64,000 bases of DNA, taken from the NCBI RefSeq assembly GCF_024586915.1, contig NZ_JANBVS010000007.1, positions 186,001 to 250,000 of the forward strand, in the 5' to 3' direction. Made by a program: the position numbers and the translations under genes. Origin of the DNA: Bradyrhizobium sp. SRS-191. Its GTDB lineage: Bacteria > Pseudomonadota > Alphaproteobacteria > Rhizobiales > Xanthobacteraceae. Below, piece by piece: positions 7,212-16,474 of this stretch. The notes beneath the pieces were generated by a model. The model saw nothing but the letters and a program-made list of their open reading frames with translations, did no database searches and was not told where the DNA came from. The first letter of the stretch is position 1; each line of letters begins with the position of its first letter.

Positions 7212-9326
7212 ATGACGATCGAAGCCGTGAACATGGAGACGCCGGTCAAGGTCGAGTTCGACAATTTCGAGCACGGCTTTCCCGAAGGTTTCGGCCCCGG
7301 CCGCTGGGGCTATCTCGCCTACGGCATCGGCCTCGCGTTTGCGCTGTTCCAGCTCTATGTCGCCGCCTTCAATTATCTGCCGAGCCAGGTGGTGCGCGGC
7401 GTCCATGTCGGCTTCCTGCTGCTGCTGACCTTCGGCCTGATCGGCAACTTCACCGCCAAGACCGACGCCGGGCGCATCGCCGGCTGGGCGATCGGTGCGA
7501 TGGGGTTCCTGTGCGGCCTCTACCAGTGGATCTTCTATGCCGATCTGATCGCGCGGGACGGCGATCCCACGCGCGCCGATCTCGTGGTCGGAACATTGCT
7601 CGCCGTGCTGATCTTCGAGGGCACGCGCCGCCTGATGGGCCTTGCGCTGCCGCTGATGTGCGGCGCCTGTCTGCTGTACTGGTTCTTCGGCCAGTACCTG
7701 CCGTCCCCGCTCAACCATCGCGGTTACGACTTCGATCAGGTGATCACGCATCTGTCGTTCGGCACCGAAGGCTTCTACGGCGTGCCGATCTACGTCTCCG
7801 CGACCTACATCTTCCTGTTCATCCTGTTCGGCTCGTTCCTCGAACATGCCGGCATGATCCAGCTGTTCACCGACGTCTCGCTCGGCCTGTTCGGCCGCAC
7901 CCGCGGCGGCCCGGCCAAGGTCGCGGTGTTCGCCTCGGGCATGATGGGCACGATCTCCGGCTCGGGCGTCGCCAACGTCGTGACCGTCGGCCAGTTCACG
8001 ATTCCGCTGATGATCAAGTTCGGCTATCGCCGCGCCTTCGCGGCCGGCGTCGAGGCCACGGCGTCGATGGGCGGCCAGATCATGCCGCCGGTGATGGGCG
8101 CCGTCGCTTTCATCATGGCCGAGACGCTCGGTGTCGACTACTCGGTGATCGTCAAGGCTGCCGTCATTCCGGCCATCCTCTACTTCGTCTCCGCCTTCTG
8201 GATGGTGCATCTGGAGGCCGGCAAGCACGGCCTCACCGGCATGAAGCCGTCGGAGATCCCGAGCGCCTGGAAGGCGCTGGTGGCGCGCTGGTACCTCGTG
8301 CTGCCGCTGGCCGCGCTGGTCTACATGCTGTTCGAGGGCTTCACGCCGCTCTATGCGGGATCGATGGGCTTGGCGCTGACGGTGGCGCTGATCCTGGGCA
8401 CCTCGATCACGATGGGCTTCTCCAACCAGGTGCCGCGCTACGTGTTCTGGATCGGGCTGGCCCTGGTGGTCGGTGCGCTCTCGCGCGACGGCCTGCAGAT
8501 CGTGCCCGTCGCCTCCGTCGTGGTGGCGCTGGTCGTCATCACCGGCTTCGTGCGCGGCGGCATGGCGACCCTGCACGCGTGCCGCGACTCGCTCGCCGAA
8601 AGCGCCAAGTCGGCGCTGACCGTCGGCATGGCCTGCGCCATCGTCGGCGTCATCATCGGCATGATGACCCAGACCGGCGTCGGATCGATCTTCGGCAGCT
8701 GGGTGATCGGGCTCGGCAAGACCAGCCTGTTCGCGGCGCTGATCATGACCATGCTGCTGTCGATCCTGCTCGGCACGGGCATTCCGACCATCCCGACCTA
8801 CATCATCACCGCGGCGCTTGCCGCGCCTGCGCTGGCCAAGCTGGGCGTGCCGCTGATCGCGAGCCACATGTTCGCGTTCTACTACGGCATCATGGCCGAC
8901 CTCTCGCCGCCCGTGGCGCTGGCCGCGCTTGCCGCAGCGCCGATCGCCAAGGAGAACCCCGACAAGATCGGCTGGGAAGCGATGCGCATCGCGCTCGCCG
9001 GCTACGTCATTCCGTTCCTGTTCGTCTATTCGCCGGCCCTGATGCTGCAGGCCGGCGATCCGATGGAGGCGCAGATCGGCTTCTACGGGGCGGTGGCGTA
9101 CGCGTTCGCCAAGGCCCTGGTCTCGATCGGCCTGTTCGGCATGGTCGCGATCGGCTTCCTGTACACGCGCATGACGGTGGTCGAGCGCCTGGTGGCGTTT
9201 GGCGCATCGGTCTGCCTGCTCGGCGAGTTCCCGTACAGTGATGTGCTGGGCTTCGTGCTGGCCGTCGTGATCGTGGCGTGGCAGTGGCGGCAGCGGCCGT
9301 CGGCGACTGTGGCGGCGTCCGCTTGA
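7212..9326 (+). CDS. TRAP transporter fused 4TM/12TM permease
   Basis: A 704-residue integral membrane protein joining the small (DctQ-like) and large (DctM-like) TRAP subunits, as is usual for TAXI systems. It has more than 15 hydrophobic segments. The large-subunit signatures include SGSGVANVVTVGQFTIPLM, ASMGGQIMPPVMGAVAF and GTGIPTIPTYIITAALAAPA, which form the sodium- and substrate-binding hairpins. ATG 7212 follows TTGGGGACATC, and family members start with a similar short polar N-terminus. It works with the receptor at 6119 to drive secondary uptake across the inner membrane using an ion gradient. Confidence 0.93.
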   Translation: MTIEAVNMETPVKVEFDNFEHGFPEGFGPGRWGYLAYGIGLAFALFQLYVAAFNYLPSQVVRGVHVGFLLLLTFGLIGNFTAKTDAGRIAGWAIGAMGFLCGLYQWIFYADLIARDGDPTRADLVVGTLLAVLIFEGTRRLMGLALPLMCGACLLYWFFGQYLPSPLNHRGYDFDQVITHLSFGTEGFYGVPIYVSATYIFLFILFGSFLEHAGMIQLFTDVSLGLFGRTRGGPAKVAVFASGMMGTISGSGVANVVTVGQFTIPLMIKFGYRRAFAAGVEATASMGGQIMPPVMGAVAFIMAETLGVDYSVIVKAAVIPAILYFVSAFWMVHLEAGKHGLTGMKPSEIPSAWKALVARWYLVLPLAALVYMLFEGFTPLYAGSMGLALTVALILGTSITMGFSNQVPRYVFWIGLALVVGALSRDGLQIVPVASVVVALVVITGFVRGGMATLHACRDSLAESAKSALTVGMACAIVGVIIGMMTQTGVGSIFGSWVIGLGKTSLFAALIMTMLLSILLGTGIPTIPTYIITAALAAPALAKLGVPLIASHMFAFYYGIMADLSPPVALAALAAAPIAKENPDKIGWEAMRIALAGYVIPFLFVYSPALMLQAGDPMEAQIGFYGAVAYAFAKALVSIGLFGMVAIGFLYTRMTVVERLVAFGASVCLLGEFPYSDVLGFVLAVVIVAWQWRQRPSATVAASA

Positions 9327-9697
9327 GCCTCTGCCTGGCGTCATCCGGTGTGGTGAAGGCGCTGGCGCTGGCCGGCTTCACTCTGGCCTGGACCCATTCG
9401 GTGGAGAAGACCGGATGGCAGGAGGACTGGCGCGTCGCGGCCGACGGCCTGCAACTGGTGCAGGCGCGGGTCAAGGGCTCCGGCGCCGGCATGGAGCCGC
9501 CGCCCGAGGCGCGGCTGGTCGATGGCTGGTACCAATGGTCTATCGATCGCGGGCCGCTATCGCGGATCGTGCTCGCCAATTCCGGCGCGGCCGGGGAATG
9601 GCGGATCTGCAACGATGGGCAATGCCGGACGATGTCGGAGATCTTCGGCCATGACATCGGCACTGCGACGATCACGATGAGCGCCTGCAACGAATAA
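9323..9697 (+). CDS. DUF1850 protein of the TAXI-TRAP operon
   Basis: About 124 residues with one N-terminal hydrophobic segment (ALALAGFTLAW) and the DUF1850 pattern THSVEKTGWQEDW followed later by RLVDGWYQW and GEWRICNDGQCRTMSE. DUF1850 proteins are regularly encoded next to TAXI-TRAP permeases, but their role is unknown. No ATG fits; a TTG at 9323 overlaps the permease stop codon (TTGA), which would couple translation. The extended frame from 9278 would overlap the permease by 49 bases and is less likely. It is probably membrane-anchored with a periplasmic domain. Confidence 0.78.
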   Translation: MSLCLASSGVVKALALAGFTLAWTHSVEKTGWQEDWRVAADGLQLVQARVKGSGAGMEPPPEARLVDGWYQWSIDRGPLSRIVLANSGAAGEWRICNDGQCRTMSEIFGHDIGTATITMSACNE

Positions 9698-9716
9698 CAA
9701 ACAACGGGAGAACGCG

Positions 9717-10517
9717 ATGGGACGTCTCGAGGGCAAGGTCGCGCTGGTGGTGGGCGCAGGCTCGATCGGGCCGGGCTGGGGGAACGGCAAGGCGACCGCG
9801 GTGACGTTCGCGCGGCAGGGTGCCAAAGTGTTCTGCGTCGACCGCAACAAGGAAGCGGCGGCGGAGACGGCCGCGATCATCAACGGTGAAGGCGGTCTGG
9901 CTGAGGCCTATACCGCCGATGTCTCGAAGGCCGCCGAGGTCGAGGCGATGGTCAAGGCCTGCGTCGCTGCCTATGGCCGCATCGACGTGCTCGACAACAA
10001 TGTCGGCATCGCCGAGATGGGCAGCGTCGTCGATGTCGAGGAAGCCGAATGGGACCGCGTGTTCGCGGTCAACCTCAAGAGCGCCTATCTCGCGATGAAG
10101 CACGTCATTCCCGTGATGATCGGGCAGGGCGGCGGCTCCATCATCAACATCTCGTCGGTGGCGTCGATCCGCCAGGTCGGCATCTCCTATGTCAGCTACG
10201 GCGCCAGCAAGGCGGCGATGAACCAGATGACGCGTACGACCGCCGTCGAGTTCGCGCCCAAGCATGTGCGCGTCAACGCGATCCTGCCCGGCCTGATGAA
10301 GACGCCGATGGTCGAGCATTCCGCCGGCTTAGCTGCAAGCTACGCCAAGGGCGACGTCGATGAGATGTGGAAGAAGCGCGATGCGCAGGTGCCGATGGGG
10401 CACATGGGCGACGCCTTCGATGTCGCCAACGCCGCTCTGTTCCTCGCCTCTGATGAAGCGAAATACGTCACCGGCATCACGCTGGTGGTGGATGGCGGAT
10501 TGACCTGCCGGAGTTGA
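9717..10517 (+). CDS. Short-chain dehydrogenase/reductase
   Basis: A 266-residue classical SDR. The cofactor-binding region reads VALVVGAGSIGPGWGNGKA, an unusually long version of the TGxxxGxG loop. The family motif NNVG is present in place of NNAG, and the catalytic Ser (INISSVAS) and YGASK are intact. It ends with the typical GITLVVDGGLTCRS. The start at 9717 is supported by GGGAG six bases upstream. It lies 19 bases after the DUF1850 gene, so it probably belongs to the TRAP operon and may act on the imported compound; that link is inference. Confidence 0.9.
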   Translation: MGRLEGKVALVVGAGSIGPGWGNGKATAVTFARQGAKVFCVDRNKEAAAETAAIINGEGGLAEAYTADVSKAAEVEAMVKACVAAYGRIDVLDNNVGIAEMGSVVDVEEAEWDRVFAVNLKSAYLAMKHVIPVMIGQGGGSIINISSVASIRQVGISYVSYGASKAAMNQMTRTTAVEFAPKHVRVNAILPGLMKTPMVEHSAGLAASYAKGDVDEMWKKRDAQVPMGHMGDAFDVANAALFLASDEAKYVTGITLVVDGGLTCRS

Positions 10518-10535
10518 CGCGCCGGAAGTCTCCTC

Positions 10536-10620
10536 CGTCATTGCGAGCGAAGCGACGCAATCCAGAGCCCTTGAGCGGCCCCTGGATTGCTTCGTCGCCT
10601 TCGGCTCCTCGCAATGACGA
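10536..10620. repeat. Dispersed inverted-repeat element, CGTCATTGCGAG family
   Basis: A compact copy with matching ends, CGTCATTGCGAGCGAAGCGA on the left and TCCTCGCAATGACG on the right, and internal arms GCAATCCAG and CTGGATTGC. It lies in the convergent gap between the SDR and the membrane protein gene, where it could form a bidirectional hairpin. Confidence 0.85.
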
Positions 10621-10636
10621 AGAGGCCGGTGGGCGG

Positions 10637-11407
10637 TTACTGCGCCATCGCCAGGATGCTGCCGCCGATCGCATGCCACGCCGGCGTCATGCTGATCGGC
10701 CAGTTCAAAAGCTTCACTGCCATCAGCGCAATCCCGCCATAGAGATAGACCGGATGGACTCGTCCGAAGGTGCGGCGGTCGTAGATGATGGCGACGACGA
10801 GCAGCAGATAGGCGACGAAGGCCGGCGGGATGGTGACGAACACCGGCGGCGGACCGAGCGGGCCGGGTGGCGCCAGGAACGTCAGGAACCAGCGGGCAAC
10901 AGCGGCGTCGAGCAGCGAGATGCCGGCCAGCAGCATCAGCCGCTTGTGCGTTTCCGGGTGCCGCGCCTGCATGATCGCGAGCGTGAACACCGCGGCGAAG
11001 AAGGCGATGCCGCCGAGCGGAACGATCGCAAAGGCAATGCCCGCGTCGGTCTGGCCCATGGCGGCGGACCGCTTCATCGCCTCGACCGCCACGAGAAAGC
11101 CGAAGATCGTCATGGCGGTGGCGAGCGACACGCCGAAGATGCCGAGTGATCGGTGCCATGACGTCCGCCCCGAGGCGGCAAGCCAGCTTTGGAGCACGAA
11201 ATACAGCGTCCAGGTGAAGAACAGGAAGCCATGGAAATGAACCACGGGCGCGCCGGAGAACGAACCGCGGGCCAGCGGCAGCCAGTAGGTCGGCGCAAAG
11301 CCGAGGAAGGCAACGGCCATGCAGGCCAGGGCCATATGGAAATAAAATGTGCGCGCAGGGGACGCGATGACGCCGCGTGCGCGCGAATGCTCTGTCAGGA
11401 TCGTCAT
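10637..11407 (-). CDS. Polytopic membrane protein of unknown function
   Basis: A 256-residue inner-membrane protein with about seven hydrophobic segments, including HMALACMAVAFLGFAP, FHGFLFFTWTLYFVLQSWLA, MTIFGFLVAVEAM and AFVAYLLLVVAIIYD. Several His residues lie in or near the helices (VVHFHGF, SWHRSLG, HPETHKR), a pattern seen in haem-binding or DUF2306-like membrane proteins, but no family is assigned. The ATG at 11407 is the best start, since upstream codons look like random high-GC sequence; no strong ribosome site is visible. It is divergent from the TPR-LprI gene. Confidence 0.68.
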   Translation of the reverse strand: MTILTEHSRARGVIASPARTFYFHMALACMAVAFLGFAPTYWLPLARGSFSGAPVVHFHGFLFFTWTLYFVLQSWLAASGRTSWHRSLGIFGVSLATAMTIFGFLVAVEAMKRSAAMGQTDAGIAFAIVPLGGIAFFAAVFTLAIMQARHPETHKRLMLLAGISLLDAAVARWFLTFLAPPGPLGPPPVFVTIPPAFVAYLLLVVAIIYDRRTFGRVHPVYLYGGIALMAVKLLNWPISMTPAWHAIGGSILAMAQ

Positions 11408-11727
11408 GGAGGTTGTGTCTGCCGCCGGTGCTTCAGGTTCAATTCCCGGGCAGACGCGGCAGTCTCGCCGCATCGACGAGAGCGCGAGCGGAGCGCGCCG
11501 GGCGATCACGTGGATGTCAGTTGTCTGCGAGCGCGATTCGGCGCGGCGGCGCCCAGGCGTCAGCCTCGCGGGAGGGACTTCCTTCGCGGTGCAGCGGCTG
11601 TATAGTTTTGGCGAAGGACATCGCTCTGCCGCCGGTGTCCGGCTTGCCCACGCCTCGAGAAACAGCCGCATTGCTGACATCCATTTCATCACGGACCAGA
11701 ATTGTTCGCCGCGGGAACGCGCGCCGG

Positions 11728-12468
11728 TTGGCCGCGCTCGTCACCTCGTGGTTATTGTTCGCGACGGCGGCCCATGCCATCGGCGCAGCCGAGCCGGCCA
11801 AGGAGCCGGTGGTGGATGCGACCGCCTGCATCGCCGCATCCGAGGCGCGTGATGGCGACAAGGTGCTGACCGAATGCGGCGCGCTGATCGACAATGCCAA
11901 GGTTCCGAAGAGCGACCGCATCAATGCGCTGATCGCGCGCGCCTCGATCTACATCGTCAGGGGCGAGGCCGATCGCGCCATCGCCGACTATGGCGTCGCG
12001 CTGCAGCTCGATCCGACGCTCGCCAGCATCTTCAATGCGCGCGGCGAGCTGTATCGGAAGAAGGGCGACCGGCCGAAAGCGCTGGCCGATTTCGCCGCGG
12101 CGCTGCGGCTCAATCCGGATCACGCCAGCGCCCGCAGCAACTATCATGACCTCGCCGTCGAGCTCGAGCGTCTCGGCGCGCAGATGGCGGTCGCCGGGCG
12201 GCCCAGCTTCAATTGCGCGACGGCGCGGCGCGCGGTCGAGAAGGCGATCTGTGCCGATCCGGAGCTTGCCAATCTCGACCGTGAGATCGACGGCTCGCAT
12301 GCCCGCGTGATTCGTGAGGCACCGGGGCCGGCCGCGGCCCGCGCGCTGCAGCGCGAGCAGGACGTGTTCGTTTCCCGGCGCAACGCCGGATTTGGCCAGC
12401 CCGGCTACGATCTCAAGAAGGCGATGCAGGACCGGCTGCGGCGGCTGAACGGCTCGGACGGCTATTAA
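11728..12468 (+). CDS. Secreted TPR protein with C-terminal LprI-like domain
   Basis: About 246 residues. The start is uncertain: TTG 11728 gives a plausible signal peptide (LAALVTSWLLFATAAHA), and no ATG fits. Two to three TPR units follow (for example ADRAIADYGVALQLDPTLAS and RPKALADFAAALRLNPDHAS). The C-terminal 80 residues, beginning FNCATARRAVEKAICADPEL, match the LprI N-terminal/DUF1311 pattern, whose members include lysozyme-inhibitor lipoproteins. It is followed directly by a longer gene of the same architecture, pointing to tandem duplication. A periplasmic location is likely. Confidence 0.75.
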   Translation: MAALVTSWLLFATAAHAIGAAEPAKEPVVDATACIAASEARDGDKVLTECGALIDNAKVPKSDRINALIARASIYIVRGEADRAIADYGVALQLDPTLASIFNARGELYRKKGDRPKALADFAAALRLNPDHASARSNYHDLAVELERLGAQMAVAGRPSFNCATARRAVEKAICADPELANLDREIDGSHARVIREAPGPAAARALQREQDVFVSRRNAGFGQPGYDLKKAMQDRLRRLNGSDGY

Positions 12469-12583
12469 CCATCGGATTGGCGGCTTGAACCCGGCTCGGG
12501 CCGGTGACGACAACGGGGAAGCCGACCGCTCCCGGTCGATGACCCAAGCCGAGCCAACGCCGATGCCTTGTTTTATTCGAGCC

Positions 12584-13939
12584 ATGTCGCCCCGCAAGTC
12601 TTACCGCGCGCTGTCACTGGCTGCTGGATTCGTCCTCTGCCTGCGAGCTTTTCCAGCGGTCGCGGCGGAATGCACGCCAGGCAGCAAAGCATCTCCATCC
12701 GAACTGATCACCGCGTGCAACGTCGCGATCGAGCAGGCGGCGAGCGCGCCGAGGGATCAGTCCGCTGCGCTCGTCATCCGCGCCGATGCCCAGGCGCGCA
12801 CGACGGGCGGCATGAGCCAGGCGCTCAAGGATCTCGATCGCGCCATCGCGCTCGACGGCAAGAATGCGCGCGCCTATCGGCTGCGCGGTGATCTCATGCG
12901 CGAGGCCGGCGGCGATGCCGGCAAGGCGACGGCCGATCTGAGCATGGCGATCTCGCTCGATCCCAATGACGCCGAAGCCTATGAGCTGCGCGGCGTCGTC
13001 TACACCGAACAGCGCCGGCTCGATCGCGCGCTCGCCGACTACGACCAGGCCATCCGCCTGAAGCCCGAGTACGCGCAGGCCTATGCCGATCGCGGCGTCG
13101 CGTTCTATCTGCGCGGCGACAACGAGAAGGCGGTGCAGGACTACAACGAGGCCATCCGCCTCGACCCCGATCGTCCGCGCACCTTCACCAACCGCGCCGC
13201 CGCCTATAAGAAGCTCGGCCAGATGGACAAGGCGCTGGCCGACGATGACGAGGCGATCCGCCGCGATCCGAAAGTGCCGGAATATTACGACAATCGTGGC
13301 CTGACCTACGCCGCGATGAAGGAGTACGACAAGGCGATCGCCGATTACGACCAGGCGATCAAGCTGCAGCCGAAGCCGAACTTCCTGACCAACCGCGGCG
13401 ATTCCTATCAGTTCAAGGGCGAGCTCGGCTCGGCCCTCAACGATTACGATGCCGCCTTGCGCCTCGATCCGAATTTCGCGCTGACCTACAACAACCGGGC
13501 CGTGCTGTTCCGCAAGATGGGCGAGCGCGCCAAGGCGCTGGCGGACTACGAGGCCGCGCTGCGGCTCGATCCGGGCAACGACAATGCCGCGAGCGGCCGC
13601 CGCGTCATGATAGCGGAGATCAGGAAGTTCGGCGCCGAGCCGCCGCGGCCCTTGAACGCGCCGACGGAACACAGCGGCCCGTCGTTTGCGTGCGCGACCG
13701 CCGTACGTGAAGTGGAGAAGGTCATCTGTGCCGATCCGCAGCTGTCGGTGCTCGATCTCGGCATTTCCGAAAGCTACGCCCGGCTCTTGAAGTCGTCGCG
13801 CGGCCGCTCCGCCGCCGAGCTGCGCGGCACCCAGCGCGACTTCATCGCCGAGCGCAACGCCCGCTTCGGCAAGCCCGGCTACGACCTTCGTCTAGCCATG
13901 CAGCGTCGCCTGGACGCCCTGCGCGACGCAGCGCATTGA
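12584..13939 (+). CDS. Secreted TPR-repeat protein with C-terminal LprI-like domain
   Basis: About 451 residues: a signal peptide (SYRALSLAAGFVLCLRAF then PAVAAECTPG), roughly eight consecutive TPR units, and a C-terminal LprI/DUF1311 domain starting FACATAVREVEKVICADPQL. The TPRs carry the consensus A-x-A-D-Y-D-x-A-I-x-L-x-P repeatedly, as in ALADYDQAIRLKPEYAQA. ATG 12584 was chosen because it places the signal peptide at the start; ATGs at 12539 and 12562 are alternatives. It is a paralog of the preceding gene, expanded in TPR number. The likely role is a periplasmic protein-binding scaffold; lysozyme inhibition is only a family hint. Confidence 0.82.
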   Translation: MSPRKSYRALSLAAGFVLCLRAFPAVAAECTPGSKASPSELITACNVAIEQAASAPRDQSAALVIRADAQARTTGGMSQALKDLDRAIALDGKNARAYRLRGDLMREAGGDAGKATADLSMAISLDPNDAEAYELRGVVYTEQRRLDRALADYDQAIRLKPEYAQAYADRGVAFYLRGDNEKAVQDYNEAIRLDPDRPRTFTNRAAAYKKLGQMDKALADDDEAIRRDPKVPEYYDNRGLTYAAMKEYDKAIADYDQAIKLQPKPNFLTNRGDSYQFKGELGSALNDYDAALRLDPNFALTYNNRAVLFRKMGERAKALADYEAALRLDPGNDNAASGRRVMIAEIRKFGAEPPRPLNAPTEHSGPSFACATAVREVEKVICADPQLSVLDLGISESYARLLKSSRGRSAAELRGTQRDFIAERNARFGKPGYDLRLAMQRRLDALRDAAH

Positions 13940-13965
13940 TCCGGCCTGGAAAATTGCCGGAGGTT

Positions 13966-13977
13966 CAGGTCCACCTG
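13966..13977. promoter_or_regulatory. Palindrome upstream of prpE
   Basis: CAGGTCCACCTG is a perfect 12-base palindrome located 84 bases before the prpE start, with GATCTGGATC immediately after. It could be an operator, but no regulator is known for it. Confidence 0.25.
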
Positions 13978-14060
13978 ATCTGGATCAATTCATGACGGCT
14001 TGAACTGTCGCTTTGTCCCGGACAATAGTCGGGAATAAACACAGATCTTGGGGAAACGTC

Positions 14061-15965
14061 ATGAGCGCTGCGAGCCGCTATCACGAGGTCCATGCCCGGT
14101 CGCTGCAGGACCCGGAAGGGTTCTGGGCCGAGGCCGCCCGCGCGATCGACTGGATCGAGCCGGCCAAGAAGGTCTTCGACCCCACGATGGGCGCCTATGG
14201 TCGCTGGTTTGCCGGCGCCGTCGTCAACACCTGCTACAATGCGCTCGATCGCCACGTCGCCGCCGGCCGCGGCGACCAGCTGGCGCTGATCCATGATTCG
14301 CCGCTCACCAACTCGGTCACCAGGATCACCTACGCCGAGATGCTGCGGGAGGTGCAGACGCTCGCCGCGATCATGCAGGATTTCGGCGTGGGCAAGGGCG
14401 ATCGCGTCATCCTCTACATGCCGATGGTGCCGGAGGCGATGGTCGCGATGCTCGCCTGCGCGCGCATCGGCGCGGTGCATTCGGTGGTGTTCGGCGGCTT
14501 CGCGGCCAAGGAGCTCGCCACCCGCATCGACGATGCGACCCCGAAGCTGGTGCTGTCCGCGAGCTGCGGCATCGAGCCCGGCCGCATCGTGCAGTACAAG
14601 CCGCTGCTCGACCAGGCGATCGAGCTGTCCGACAACAGGCCCAAGGCCTGCATCATCCTGCAGCGTCCCGAGCATGTCTGCGAGCTCAAGCCCGGCCGCG
14701 ACTACGACTGGGCGGCGCTGCGCAAATCCGCGCTCGCCAACGGCAAGCTCGCTGCTTGCGTGCCAGTGCTCGCGACCGATCCGCTCTATGTTCTCTACAC
14801 GTCCGGCACCACGGGCAAGCCGAAAGGCGTGGTGCGCGACAATGGCGGGCATCTGGTCGCGCTGAAATGGTCGATGGAATATCTCTACGGCATCAAGCCC
14901 GGCGAGGTCTGGTGGTGCGGCTCGGATATCGGCTGGGTGGTCGGCCACAGCTACATCATCTACGGGCCGCTGATTCACGGCGCGACCTCGGTGATGTATG
15001 AGGGCAAGCCGGTCGGCACGCCCGATGCCGGGGCATTCTGGCGCGTCATCGCGGATCACAAGGCGGTGGCGCTGTTCACCGCGCCGACCGCGTTCCGCGC
15101 CATCCGCAAGGAGGACCCGGAAGGCACGTTGCTGCGCCAATACGATCTGTCGCAATTCCGCACGCTGTTCCTGGCCGGCGAGCGCGCCGACCCGCCGACG
15201 GTGGAATGGGCCGAGCAGCAGCTGAAGGTGCCGGTGATCGACCATTGGTGGCAGACCGAGACCGGCTGGTGCATCGCCGGCAATCCGGTCGGCCTCGGCC
15301 TGCTGCCGGTCAAGCACGGTTCGCCGACGGTGCCGATGCCGGGCTATCAGGTCGACATCGTCGACGAGGCGGCCAAGCCCGTGCCTGCGAACACGATGGG
15401 CTCGATCGTGATCAAGCTGCCGATGCCGCCGGGCTGCCTGCCGACGCTGTGGCAGCAGGAAGACCGCTTCAAGGAATCCTATCTCAGCGAATTCCCCGGC
15501 TACTACAAGACCTCCGACGCCGGCTTCAAGGACGAGGACGGCTATGTCTTCGTGATGGGCCGCACCGACGATATCATCAACGTCGCGGGACATCGGCTCT
15601 CGACCGGCGGCATGGAGGAGATCCTGGCCTCGCATCCGGATGTCGCCGAATGCGCCGTGCTCGGCATCAAGGACGCGATCAAGGGCGAGGTGCCCTGCGG
15701 TTTCCTGGTGCTCAAGGCCGGCGTCGCGCGCAGTCCGTCGGTGATCGAGAAGGAGATCGTGGCCCTGGTGCGCGACAAGCTCGGGCCGGTCGCCGCGTTC
15801 AAGCTCGCCATCACCGTCGGCCGCCTGCCGAAGACGCGCTCCGGCAAGATCCTGCGCGGCACCATCAAGAAGATCGCCGACGGCGAGCAATGGAGCATGC
15901 CGGCCACGATCGAGGATCCCAAGGTGCTCGAGGAGATCGGCGAGGCGCTGAAGAGCCGGGTGTAG
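14061..15965 (+). CDS. prpE: Propionyl-CoA synthetase
   Basis: A 634-residue AMP-forming acyl-CoA synthetase that activates propionate (and more weakly acetate) to its CoA thioester. Family features include the N-terminal RYHEVHARSLQDPEGFWAEA, the P-loop YTSGTTGKPKGVVRDNGGH, the WWQTETGW motif that shapes the acyl pocket, the hinge GRTDDIINVAGHRLSTGGME and the catalytic lysine in RSGKILRGT near the C-terminus. Length and the WWQTETGWCI sequence favour PrpE over AcsA. ATG 14061 follows TTGGGGAAAC. It stands alone rather than in a prp operon. Confidence 0.88.
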   Translation: MSAASRYHEVHARSLQDPEGFWAEAARAIDWIEPAKKVFDPTMGAYGRWFAGAVVNTCYNALDRHVAAGRGDQLALIHDSPLTNSVTRITYAEMLREVQTLAAIMQDFGVGKGDRVILYMPMVPEAMVAMLACARIGAVHSVVFGGFAAKELATRIDDATPKLVLSASCGIEPGRIVQYKPLLDQAIELSDNRPKACIILQRPEHVCELKPGRDYDWAALRKSALANGKLAACVPVLATDPLYVLYTSGTTGKPKGVVRDNGGHLVALKWSMEYLYGIKPGEVWWCGSDIGWVVGHSYIIYGPLIHGATSVMYEGKPVGTPDAGAFWRVIADHKAVALFTAPTAFRAIRKEDPEGTLLRQYDLSQFRTLFLAGERADPPTVEWAEQQLKVPVIDHWWQTETGWCIAGNPVGLGLLPVKHGSPTVPMPGYQVDIVDEAAKPVPANTMGSIVIKLPMPPGCLPTLWQQEDRFKESYLSEFPGYYKTSDAGFKDEDGYVFVMGRTDDIINVAGHRLSTGGMEEILASHPDVAECAVLGIKDAIKGEVPCGFLVLKAGVARSPSVIEKEIVALVRDKLGPVAAFKLAITVGRLPKTRSGKILRGTIKKIADGEQWSMPATIEDPKVLEEIGEALKSRV

Positions 15966-16009
15966 CGTCACGCTGCTCAGGGTCACCGCGCGGCGTCGAT
16001 CGTGCTCAA

Positions 16010-16120
16010 CCCTCATGGTGAGGAGCGCCGAAGGCGCGTCTCGAACCATGAGGCCACAGTCGGGCCTCGCCCTTCGATATGCCCGCCTCTGGCGGGCTCC
16101 TCAGGGTGAGGAGCACGGGT
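16010..16120. repeat. Dispersed repeat, CCTCATGGTGAGGAG family
   Basis: The element begins CCTCATGGTGAGGAGCGCCG, has an internal inverted copy (TCGAACCATGAGG) and ends GGCTCCTCAGGGTGAGGAGC. It lies in the 236-base gap between prpE and the small lipoprotein gene. No second copy was found in this window; classification as a repeat rests on its palindromic structure and resemblance to known rhizobial intergenic repeats. Confidence 0.6.
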
Positions 16121-16201
16121 GCGCTCCTGGGCTTGACCCCGGCCTTCATTGTCGTCAAGCAACGGCCTCAGACCGCCCGATCGACGAGAATGGAACGCTC
16201 G

Positions 16202-16474
16202 ATGCGACAGACTTCCGCCCGCCTCGCTTTGGTGCTGCTGACCGCGCTCTCGCTCGCAGCCTGCGCCTCCCGAAACCAGGGCGCGGCGGTCGCGCTGGGC
16301 AATGATGACGACGATGCGGTCTGCCAGGCCGGAGGCAAGGTCGCGCCGGGCTCGTCGGACTATGTTGCCTGCCGCAAGGACCGCGACGTGCAGCGGCAGC
16401 GCGCGGAAGCGCGCGCCGATCGCCGGCAGCGCGATCTCGGCGAATACATGATGAACCATCCCGATCGCCCCTGA
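16202..16474 (+). CDS. Small lipoprotein
   Basis: A 90-residue predicted lipoprotein. The signal peptide MRQTSARLALVLLTALSLAA ends at the lipobox LAAC, so the mature protein begins with a lipidated Cys. The mature part contains an acidic patch (NDDDDA), two more cysteines and an Arg-rich stretch (QRQRAEARADRRQRD). An in-frame ATG at 16190 would add four residues. No family is recognised. It is probably attached to the inner leaflet of the outer membrane or to the inner membrane. Confidence 0.7.
   Translation: MRQTSARLALVLLTALSLAACASRNQGAAVALGNDDDDAVCQAGGKVAPGSSDYVACRKDRDVQRQRAEARADRRQRDLGEYMMNHPDRP

Noticed and set aside
6993..9344. 783-codon minus-strand open frame over the TRAP genes
   Set aside because: It reads as His/Arg/Asp/Gln-rich nonsense complementary to the fused permease, whose helices and motifs are unmistakable.
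13965..16049. Minus-strand frame of about 690 codons opposite prpE
   Set aside because: Composition is typical of the antisense of a GC-rich gene; prpE motifs are intact on the plus strand.
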